A stretch of 64,000 bases of DNA, from positions 37,827,436 to 37,891,435 of the forward strand of contig NC_087068.1 in NCBI RefSeq assembly GCF_963678635.1, given 5' to 3'. The position numbers and the translations under genes are program-made. The notes beneath the pieces are model-generated. The model did not search any database. It saw nothing but the letters and a program-made list of their open reading frames with translations, and was not told the DNA's origin. How positions within the stretch are numbered: position 1 is the first letter of the stretch; every line of letters begins with the position of its first letter. The DNA comes from Symsagittifera roscoffensis (lineage: Eukaryota; Xenacoelomorpha; Acoela; Convolutidae). Positions 1 to 9,855 of the stretch are shown in pieces.

Positions 1-816
1 AGACGTTTAAATTATCAGAAAACAAATGATATTATACATTACAAAAAACATAGGGAGCAGTGGTCACAAATTTTTTGAACACTTAAATTTACAATCAAAA
101 TTGGCTCCGTTTTCAGCTTTAAATGAGCGTTTCAAATTTTCAGCAGTGACAAATATTGCTTTCTCTATCAAAAAAATAATGTTGTTGAAAAGTTATTGCG
201 TGAACTCAAGTTTTGTAACTGACTTCAAAAATTTCATTTGCCAAATTTTGCTCTCTTATAAGTAATACTAGCGCAATTTTCTTAAAACTGCTTTGTCGAT
301 AAACAGTTTGATTAAACGAAAATTTTAAATCTAATTTAAACTAATTTCTTCTGACCACCCCTTATGGTTGTAAAAGGATTTTAGCCCATTGGTTTTTTTG
401 TAGACTATAGTACAACAAAGCGCTTATAGGGCGTCAAACAAAGTAGGATTTTAAAACCCTTTTAGAAATTGATAATCAAAAAAGAAACTACAACAAAAAA
501 ATTTTGAGCTTGGTCGAACTCTTTTTGTTTTTGTGCTTATTTATCTGATTATTTTTGAAATGTCTGATTAATTTTAGTTCAAATGACTAGTTTTATCTAA
601 CTTCAGCCAATTTTAATTGAAACCGAGCGGTTTAGTACCATTGCAAGTTTTTTTGCTCGTTCCCTGTGGAAAACTTGAAATGTTGGCATATTGTAGAATA
701 AATTTAATTTTGATTAAGTCTTACATTATTCTGAAAAAAAAACCTTTTCTAATTCCAAAAATTTGATCAATTTTGCATTCTGACAGTTTACTATCCGCGT
801 CATTTTATAAATAATT
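1..816. other. Intergenic, nothing recognised
   Basis: AT-rich sequence left of arm A. A 79-residue open frame at 26-265 has low-complexity composition and no recognisable motif. Confidence 0.6.
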
Positions 817-1593
817 ATGTGTTGCCAATAAACGATATTCGATGATACAGGGGCTGTATTTTTAGTCAGCTTTAATTTTTCCTTATAGATACGTTGAAAT
901 TATTGAGGCTCTGCAATTAAAAAGCAGACGATTCACATAGTTGATCTTTTCATTGCGAGATCAACTTTTAAGTTCTCTCATCCGGTTATTTTCAAGAAAA
1001 GCATCAAAAGAACTACACAAATAGTTTTATTTTGTTCCAATGTAGGGTTCCAATTTTTCAATATTTCTGAGAAGATAACTTCTATTTTTAAGAAAATTAT
1101 TTGTTCAGATAATGATGAGTTATTTCATTCAATGGAACTCAAAGTTTATGAGCTGATGCATGAGTTAATGGGTTCATGAAACTTAAAAGTTGAGATCTGC
1201 TTTTGAGAAATTCGCTATGTTAAAATTCCCATTTTTATTGTTCCACTTGTTTCCGTTAACTTGTTTTGGACACGTTTTGGTAGCATGGTAAGTAACAAAT
1301 TTTTATGAAGTATTTTCACCAGAAAGTGGATGGTGTTTCAATCAATTATTTTGTATTTCAAACTGCATTTTAATAGCTTTTTTTCAATGTTCATGTTAAA
1401 CGTCTGGGAATGTTCTAATAAGGGCGTAATGAACTAATCTTAGATAGAACATTTCCAGTTTTAATTGTGTGTTCACGCTGCGTTTCCTGGATCTTGAAGT
1501 AGTGTAAAACTTAACCGTGTGACCGATTCTGTTTGTTGTTATTTTAGGTGGAAACTTTGATGTCCACCTAAAATATTGAAGCCTAAAAAATTG
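817..1593 (+). repeat. Local tandem duplication inside arm A, copy 1
   Basis: 817-1266 is almost identical to 1594-2043 (offset 777), and 1269-1566 matches 2971-3268 (offset 1702). The simplest reading is a tandem duplication of a larger unit in which the first copy later lost the middle 0.9 kb. The 86-residue open frame at 1693-1953 has its ATG changed to ATT in this copy (916-918). Confidence 0.85.
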
Positions 1594-3392
1594 ATGTGTT
1601 GCCAATAAACGATATTCGATGATACAGGGGGTGTATTTTTAGTCAGCTTTAATTTTTCCTTATAGATACGTTGAAATTATTGAGGCTCTGCAATGAAAAA
1701 GCAGACGATTCACATAGTTGATCTTTTCATTGCGAGATCAACTTTTAAGTTCTCTCATCCGGTTATTTTCAAGAAAAGCATCAAAAGAACTACACAAATA
1801 GTTTTATTTTGTTCCAATGTAGGGTTCCAATTTTTCAATATTTCTGAGAAGATAACTTCTATTTTTAAGAAAATTAACTGTTCAGATAATGATGAGTTAT
1901 TTCATTCAATAGAACTCAAAGTTTATGAGCTGATGCATGAGTTAATGGGTTAATGAAACTTAAAAGTTGTCGTCTGCTTTTGAGAATTTCGCTATGTTAA
2001 AATTCCCATTTTTATTGTTCCACTTGTTTCCGCTTACTTGTTTCGGGGCAACCGCCGCCCGTGTTGTTCGTAGCTCAGGCCTGAACACTGCAAGTTCATA
2101 AAAAACACTGAAAATTTTACCACTACTTATAGCTAAACCTAATCCACAGTGCCCACCGCCACCTGATTGCTTTTCAACAGAGAGAAGTTTATATGTCAGG
2201 ATTTTGTTCCGTTTCTATAATTATGATTTTGAATTATTACAAAAATAATAAAAGAAAAATTTTGGCGCTCCTTTTAAAATACGCATGTTCAAAGACAATC
2301 AATTTTTGTTTTAATATTAATGAATTTAAGAATTCACAAGCCTAATTTTAAAGCTAATTGATACTTGTTACGAGGCGATACTTGACGCTGCAGAAAATTT
2401 CGCTCATTTTCCATCGTTTTTTCCGAATTTTTTTAACTGAGTTTTGAGCGAACGAAATCGATGAGAAATTTTATTGTGTCTTTCTTCTGCTTTTCGGCCG
2501 ATCAGCTTGTGGTGCTTTTGGCAGTTTTACTTGAGTAATTTCAAACTTCAGCAGAAACCAGCCTGCCATTTAGCAGTCCATGAACAACAAGTCCTTTAAA
2601 TATAAAATCATTGCAAAGGCGAAAACGGAATAAGAAAAATTATCATATGAGGGGGTGGGTGGAGGAGGTTGGAACAGGGGTAAAAGTAGTATATGCAAAT
2701 ATATCGATGGCATCCTGGTGGGTAAAATCGGCTCAGTTGGGTTGTAAAACATAAAATTTATAAGCTTTAACTTAAATCTCGTGCAGGTCTGTCTATAATT
2801 GCAATCATATATATACCGGATGCAAAATAAACCGGATGCAAAATAAACCGGATAGCGACCGTAAAATAAAAGCAGCTGAAAGACAAAAGGGTCGATCTAT
2901 GCCATTCTTGCAAGGAGAGGAATAATGAGCAAGGAGCGAGCAAGCCACAATTATTCATCACCAATGATTCAACACGCTTTGGTAGCATGGTAAGTAACAA
3001 GTTTTTATGAAGTATTTTCACAAGAAAGTGGATGGTGTTTCAATCAATTATTTTGCATTTCAAACTGCATTTTAATAGCTTTTTTTTCAATGTTCATGTT
3101 AAACGTCTGGGAATGTTGTAATAAAGTCCTAATGAATTAATCTTTGATTGAACATTTCCAGTTTTAATTGTGTGTTCACGCTGCGTTTCCTGGATTTTGA
3201 AGTAGTGTAAAACTTAACCGTGTGACCGATTCTGTTTGTTGTTATTTTAGGTGGAAACTTTGATGTCCATTGAACATTTGGTGTCTGGAACAGAGCATCA
3301 AATTCAACATTCAAATCTGAGCCGAATTTCTTTCCTGAATAAAAAATCATTGCTCAAAACTCAAGATTGAACATCCAAGCCTAAAAAATTGG
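1594..3392 (+). repeat. Local tandem duplication inside arm A, copy 2 (longer unit)
   Basis: The fuller counterpart of 817-1593. It includes an 86-residue open frame (1693-1953, Phe/Ile/Ser-rich) with no recognisable domain; because its start is not kept in the sister copy, I do not call it a gene. The match to 1580-1594 at 3378-3392 marks the unit's far end. Confidence 0.8.
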
Positions 3393-3612
3393 ATACTTTT
3401 CATGATAAATTTTTTTGAGTTCTTTTTAAATGATCTAATATACTTTGCTTTTTTGTAGCCAGTCATCATAACCACTTTATTATCTGACTTTGATTCATTT
3501 TTGATCATCTTTCTAATCCATAATTGTTTGAATTCGTGCATTTTACTTGACTGAAAACAGCCTTCTTTTTATTGGAGAGAAGATGAAAAAGTCAGTGAAG
3601 GGTCATATCAAA

Positions 3613-4379
3613 ATGTTTTCAGAAACTGTAGTTGTGACCCCATGTGAACTAATTAAGAGAAGGACGCCGCATTCTCAACCAGAAAAGTTTTCAAAAAGCA
3701 GTAACTTCTTAGCTTAATTCACAGACGTACAATTTATGACTTTAAGGTTAACCAGTTTTTTATTTTAAAAAGTTTTATCATTCATCAAGAAAAAATTGGT
3801 TAAGTATGATAGTTGAGACCCTAAAACTAAGTTGATTCTCTGAAAAAAGAATTTGAAGCCTTAAAGTTATTGAAATAGTGATCCGCATTTGTAATATAAA
3901 GTTTTTGCTTCAAATTTTGAAAGAAAACAAATGGAAATTGAGCAACTAGGTCTTCATGAAATGGAAATTGATATTTTAATTCAGGTGGAACGCGATTGAT
4001 TTCAACGCACTTTTTTTAAAGCCATGTTGCTCATAAAAAATTTTGTTATAAATATACTTCTTCCAAATCCAATATTTTAAAATGCACTTTATTTTAAAGT
4101 TTTTATGCCGTTTTTGGCATTTTGTTTCAAGCATCAGGACGTAGCCAAAAACCCCCGTCTTCGCATGACCCCGTAGACTAGGGGGACGACCAGGGTGCGA
4201 CAGACGAGGTCATCACCTATGAGGATTAAGTGGAAGGGGAATGAGAGAGTGAGATGGAGCTGGGTGGCCTGATGATGGGGGTAATTGGAGTCATTTTCAA
4301 CAGCAATCTGATGGCAGATATCAAAAACAGTCTGCTAAGTGAAACCATAGCCAACAGTGTGTCTTCAATTTATCTAGCC
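3613..4379 (+). pseudogene. Decayed inverted copy of TCF exons 1 and 2
   Basis: On the strand opposite the gene. 3613-3643 reads ATG TTT TCA GAA ACT GTA GTT GTG ACC, equivalent to exon 1 (MPSEAAVVT changed to MFSETVVVT), and its donor GGTAAGT has become TGTGAA. 4136-4379 matches exon 2, by eye at roughly 85-90% of bases. The exon-2 copy is broken: CAG has become TAG at 4179-4181, an in-frame TAA stands at 4227-4229, and the donor GTGAGT has become GTGAAT. Intron sequence lies between the two pieces, so this is a DNA-level duplication, not a retrocopy. It cannot encode the binding domain. Confidence 0.93.
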
Positions 4380-7109
4380 GTGAATTGAACAATTTATTGT
4401 GAGTTGTCATAGCACAATTTTCGAGTCTATAATTTATCTAATCAAAAATTATGTTTTTCTAATCGTCGATGGTTTGCCTATGGATAATAAGATTGAATAG
4501 CAAAATCGACATTGTTTTATAAATTTCGGGTTTTTTCTAATGTTTTTTGGCTGGCTCAAAAAAGATTGATTTGATACTACGTTATATGAGTTGTCTTAAT
4601 CGGTGCTTTTATCAACTGAGTTTTTTCAAAGTCAGTCAAATTCAATAAAAATGATTTCGTATCATAGAAGGTGCTAATTTTTTCTCTTAGATTTTCTTCT
4701 CGATGAGCAGTCATATTCTTTTAGCATCTTCTCCCTTCAGGCAATTTGTTTTGCTTAACGCTTGTAGCTGGTACAAAATGCAAACGTTGAAAAATTTAAC
4801 TGAATGGAGGACTGAATGAATGAACAGATGCATCTGGCCATAGACCAATCGCAAAAAAAAGTAAAAACATGTTTTGATATGATATTTCTTGAATACTCAG
4901 CTTATTTTGGTAGAAAACCGAGTAACGTAAGCATAATAAAAAGTGCACAGCACTCACAAGTACAAAATATTTTCCCTTTTTCTTTATATAGTCAGAAATT
5001 CCCCAAATTCAGCTATATTTAGGGATCCGAATGACCATTAAAAATTGAAGAAAAAAAACTAGCTTAGCTGCCTCATTGAAAACAGTTTTTTGTGTCAAAA
5101 CTGTTTTCATTTTTTTAGTTTTTTTAAATTTTTTTTTGGTCGAAGCGTTCTGTGTTAATTGCACAAAAACCGGTGCAATTCTGGGCTACCTTCTTTTAAA
5201 GATAACTTATATTATAAGCTGAAAACTTGACTTTTAATTTCTGAAAGGTGTTGCGGAATGTCTTAAATTCATACCCAAAAAACGGTGCTATTTATTTAGA
5301 TTAAATTAGGAAAATAACGGTTGAAAAAAGGTTCTCTCAGGCTAAGTTTAATACATCTATTACAACAAAAAAGTTTGATCCATCAATTACAATCACGGTT
5401 TGAAATTGGAGAAGACAGTTATTTTTTGTTTTGTTTTCGGATGTTTTTTAAATTTTGTTTTTACTTTTTTCCTATGCAAATTTGGTTGACACAAAAACTA
5501 ATTGGAAAATATTCAAGAATACACCATTTAAAAACCTTGTTAATTGCGATCTGAGCGAGAATTTAAAATCATCAGAAAGCTTACTGAATATCGAGAAAAC
5601 CCGATTTTGCTTTCTATTTTTATCTCGAATGAGTAAAATGGGAAAAGTTTGTTAGAAGAAAAAAGGTTATTTGAGCTCTGAATTTTCATTTCTACTCCAG
5701 GAAGTTAAGTTTTTGAAAAGTTTTTAGCGCTTCCTTGTCAATTTAAAGTTTCAAAAAGAGAAGTCAAATAAACATCTGCCAAAAATTTGTCGTTTTTTTC
5801 TCGCTTTTCACGTTTGTTCGTTTTTTGTATCAATTTGTGAAAACAACCCTGGTCGTTTATGTATTTTTTACTGAAGCTCTATGCTTCAAATTTTTTTCCC
5901 TCGCAACGCGCACAAAAAAAATCATTTTTGAAAAAATTATGTGAAACATTTTTTTACGAACGTTCTTGCAGCGTTCTGGGCTACCTTCACAGCAGACGGC
6001 TAACTTTGATTGACAATTGTTGGCGGTGGTAAAGTTTTGAACCATTTTACCTATTGACTCAAAAGGACCTAGCTCCAGGTTTCTGGCACCTTGATGCGCT
6101 TTTGCAGTTTTTAATGTAATTGTGGGGTAGGTTTTTCCATATCTTAATCTGGTTTTATCTGGAAGACCCGAAATTTTCTTTTCATGTGTGCAAAATTGTA
6201 AATCAAGTTTAATAGTGGATTTTCAACAAGACCAGCAAATTTTGATTTTCTTCAATACCTCCCAGCCTACGAAAATTAGGCATTTATTAAAAGCTTAAGG
6301 TTTTAATTAACGCAAATGATGGGACGTTTTTTTACACTGAAATAGATTATGTGAAACAATTATGCTAACCGGAAGAAATTAATAACCCTTAAGGCTTTTA
6401 AAATTATGCTAAACAGTGCTCTGCGGGAATTATTCGATAGCCGTAGATTTCATGACACACATAATTTTGTGATGCAATACATTGAAGCCCTTTCTTTGTA
6501 GTTTGAACTGTTTCTACTTTACTTGTTTTGTGTCTATTTTCGAAAAAAGTGAGAACTATTTGTGCTCTGGATGTTGTCTTTCACGCTAATTTCTAACGTA
6601 TTCTTTTCGGGGGACCCATCTTGGAACGTCAGCTTACTATCCTACCAAAAGTCTATCGAAAATGCTCGTTTTATACTTTGATGTTGAAATAATAACACGA
6701 AATTTCAATGCGTGGCGATACATACTGCATCACAAATTTGTTCGAAAAAGAATTGAGGCAATAAACTGTTTGGTCTTTTTAATTCCATAAAAATCTCAAA
6801 TATTAACTTAAATTAAATCAAATCAGCATAGTTAGAGAGTATTTCAAAAACAACATTTATTTGAGACCAGTTTAAAAGGCATTGGAATGTTCAAGGATTT
6901 TGATTGATACGAGCAGTCCTGTCTGAAAAAATGTTGCTAAAGCCTATTGTGCTATAGTGTTCCCTTAACTTTTTCTTTTTATTTGAACAGAGAGCTGTTT
7001 GACTCAATGCAGCTACCTTTTTCAGATGTCCTAAAGTCGCAGGTGCATTGGTTCTGTGTTCAGTTTATACGCTAAATTTTTTTTAAGTTCAAAGCTGTAT
7101 AATTGCAAG

Positions 7110-7285
7110 GACCTGAGGCACAATTTTTATAGGTCCAGCTTTCAACTCTTTGAGAAGGCGTATTTTAACCCGAGTTTAAAACAATTATTATATTTGATAA
7201 AATTTTGCAAATATGTATGCAGTGCAACTTCGGTTCTGTTGCAAAATTATTATTGTAATATGACATTTTTTAGAATGATTTTTAC
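7110..7285 (+). repeat. Diverged direct repeat, copy 1
   Basis: Shares with 7530-7715 the ordered blocks CCTGAGG.CAAA/CAATTTTT, GGTCCAGCTTT, TGAGA.GGCGT, GAGTT.AAA, ATTTTGC.A..TGTAT, AGTGCA.CTTCGG, TGTTGCAA.ATTAT and GACA.TTTT. The offset is about 420 bp. Confidence 0.65.
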
Positions 7286-7529
7286 GTAGGAACTTAGACG
7301 TCCTTGTATAGTTATTGTGTTTGAAATCTGTCTACTGACTACAACTAACCTTCGTTTCGGCTTTTTTGAGTGCAAATCTACTTTCACACGACGCAATTGT
7401 ATAAATTCTTCGTTTAAAAAGTGGTTTGCAATATTCCGATGAATTTTTATAATTCGTTTATAATTATTATTTTGATATGAAATGGGATCATTTATCCCTT
7501 TATATAAACCTCTTTTTTCGGCCAAAATA

Positions 7530-7715
7530 CTTCTAAGGTTTGAGGTGCAAAATCTTTAAGCCCAGCTTTTGGTTCCGTGAGAGGGCGTTTTGTTTCCAGA
7601 GTTCAAATTGATCACAGTATCTGCTACAATATTTTGCGAGATTGTATCCAAAGTGCATCTTCGGCTATGTTGCAATTTTATAATGGAAATGGGACAATTT
7701 TCCAGAACACTTTCT
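7530..7715 (+). repeat. Diverged direct repeat, copy 2
   Basis: Counterpart of 7110-7285 in the same orientation, with many substitutions. No coding potential is retained in either copy. Confidence 0.65.
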
Positions 7716-8048
7716 TCGATTCGCTATTAGATCGAAAAAAAAGAAAACCTTGAGAAAGTCTAAATTTTACAAAAGTTTGAAATGTACTCAGCAAGAGTAA
7801 ATATTATATCTATGAACAAATTGAAAATATTGGTTCTAACGGAAATTGTAGAATTAGGAACAAAAAGAATCATCGACTGAATTAATTTATGCTTCGAAGT
7901 AAATAAAGTGCATCGCTAAAAGTTAAATTCACAATTCATTCACAGTTGTTCATGTTAATTTCATCACGATAATCAACTTATTCATCTAATTTGATTTTGC
8001 TGCTCTTTGTCGAACAATTTAAAAGTTGCATTTAAGACCAAACTTCAC

Positions 8049-8054
8049 TTTAAT
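8049..8054 (-). terminator. Candidate poly(A) signal for the TCF gene
   Basis: ATTAAA on the minus strand, 264 nt beyond the stop codon. No canonical AATAAA was seen on this strand between 8318 and about 7860. The variant is common by chance in such AT-rich DNA, so this is only a candidate. Confidence 0.25.
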
Positions 8055-8317
8055 GAACAAATTTGGGATAAAGTATTTCAAATTTAAGGGTCATTATAAC
8101 AGTTTATAACGTGTTACTATCGTTCAAAATTAGATCCAAATACACATTTTGAAAATTTTGATCGCCCCGGAATGTAATATTACTAATCAGACAACAAGAA
8201 TAGGTCAGCCCAAAATAATAAACAGAAAGATTACTAAAATAAATTTACAGTTTGGGGGAAACGCGACCAAAGATGGAGAAAATTCTGGAGTTTTTGTAGA
8301 GTTTTGATTCAATTCAG

Positions 8318-9855
8318 CTAGCTCTGGGAAGCTGCAGCTGGCGAAGTGTTTGACAAAGCCATTGACACCATAGCGTCTTTGGGATCTTTGAACCCTGGAA
8401 AAGAAGCCCCTGGAAACCCTGCTGGGTTGAAGAACGGGCTGAACGGAATTGAAGGTGCTCCTGAAGCCGAGGAGACCGCGTTGGCTGCATTTGAGGCGGC
8501 GGCGAAGAGTGAACCAGCCGAGAATAGGGATCCAGCTGCGGCCGCTGCTAAGCTTGGTTGCAGCGGACTAAAGGGCGAGTTTGGGGTCGTACTGTTTGAT
8601 ACCGAAGTCAGGGCTCCAGGGTTGAATGGAGAAAACGCAAACGGAATGTGACCAGCGGTACTTTTGAGCGAGGTGCTCGTTGTCGATACGCTGTTGGCTG
8701 AAGCAGCTATCGATGACGTAATTGAAGCTGCTAGTTCTGCTGACGTCATGGGTAGCGAGATGGGCGTCCAAGCCGAAGTTCTGTTATTATTTGACACATC
8801 AGTCATGCTCTGCATTTTGGGTGATCGTTTTATTGCACCGAGGGAGGAAATGTTGTTGTTGACTGTTGCATGGTGTAAATCGAGCAGTGGAGAAAGCGCG
8901 TTGAGATCTTTTGTCGCGCCTGTCGGCGACTGAAGCGGAACATTCGATGTTAGATCAAAAGGTGACACTGAAGACCCAATTGGTTTGATTCCATTGGTCA
9001 AGAACGCTGCGGCAGTGGCGACTGAGACCGGGGCTCGAACCCCTGCCAAGTCATTTGTAGGACTTATTTTGTCATCAAGCTGAGATGTGAAGGATGAAGA
9101 ATTGATATGGTTGTTGTTCAGATGAGACATTATTTGACCCTGTAGCGATAAAGGCAGCTTGCTAGCTGCGGATACTAGCGAGCAATTATTTCCAGATCGA
9201 ATGCCGGACGCTGGAATCAACCCAGGAGGATTTCCAAAGACACTTGCCAAGGAGCTGAAAATAGACGTTTGCGGAACATCTTTACCAGAGAAAGACTTCA
9301 CAGTATTATCTGATACGTTGTTTTCACGTTCAAGGTCACTGTTCGAATCCTCACTTTCATTTGCCTCGAACTTAACTTTAAACTTCTCAGATGTACCTTT
9401 TTCGTTCATTCTATTCATTGAACTGACGTTCGAGACTGTTATATTCGGCGTTAGTTCAGACCTTGGCTTTTTACTCGGAGCCGGGTAGTCGTTAATCGTT
9501 AAAGCATGAGCGCTTCTAGCTTCCATCAACGATCCCACGAGTTCGTTTTTAATTGACGCCATTGAGTCAGTATTGAACCCTGGCGACTCGTCTTCGCTAC
9601 TAGTTCGTGTGGTTCTCGGGTCTACGGGGAACTTAATGTTCTTCGGCGTAACAAGACCATCACTAGGTGGTCTACTTTTATCCTTATTTGGAGGAGTGAT
9701 ACTACTCGTAGATGAGTTTCCACTCGTGTTTGAGGCAGGAGCCGGATCGTCATTTCCAGTAAAAACAGAGCACTTTTTCTTCCTTCTACAGTGCTTGCAC
9801 CACGATTCTTGCTGTTCCAAGCCAAACCTGGCCCGACATTTCTTAGAGGCCGATT
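8318..9855 (-). CDS. TCF: TCF terminal coding exon 12: C-clamp and long C-terminal tail
   Basis: Encodes residues 689-1200. It opens with [15 protein letters not shown] and continues [13 protein letters not shown], the complete C-clamp of E-tail TCFs with four cysteines at 695, 708, 711 and 717; in the family this binds GC-rich helper sites. Downstream are an acidic Ser/Glu stretch (about 856-871), PLSLQ and PFDLT (both resemble CtBP docking motifs; function inferred), and an Ala/Ser/Pro-rich end. The acceptor is TATTTTAG at 9856. Several open frames on the plus strand across this exon are antisense shadows of its GC-richer codons. Confidence 0.96.

Larger units (their letters stand above)
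817..6170 (+). repeat. Arm A of an inverted duplication of the TCF 5' region
   Basis: Collinear and reversed with about 38500-44450. Landmarks seen: 1970-2180 with 44400-44160; 2580-2730 with 43620-43490; 2760-2960 with 43440-43270; 2970-3420 with 42540-42130; 3545-3650 with 41650-41540; 3940-4390 with 41190-40735; 4540-5180 with 40480-39830; 5210-5260 with 39795-39740; 5960-6170 with 38700-38500. Non-coding identity is clearly lower than in exon 2 and broken by indels. The first 1.1 kb is complicated by a later local duplication. Confidence 0.88.
6171..8317. other. 3' flank and untranslated region of TCF
   Basis: The part nearest the stop codon is presumably 3' UTR, but its end is not defined. 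7110-7285 and 7530-7715 are a diverged direct repeat (separate entries). 6171-7100 shows no gene or RNA. Confidence 0.6.

Noticed and set aside
9026-9050. GGGGCTCGAACCCCTGCC, resembling a tRNA T-arm
   Set aside because: It lies inside coding exon 12 with no box A or acceptor stem; it encodes the GVRAPVS part of the protein.
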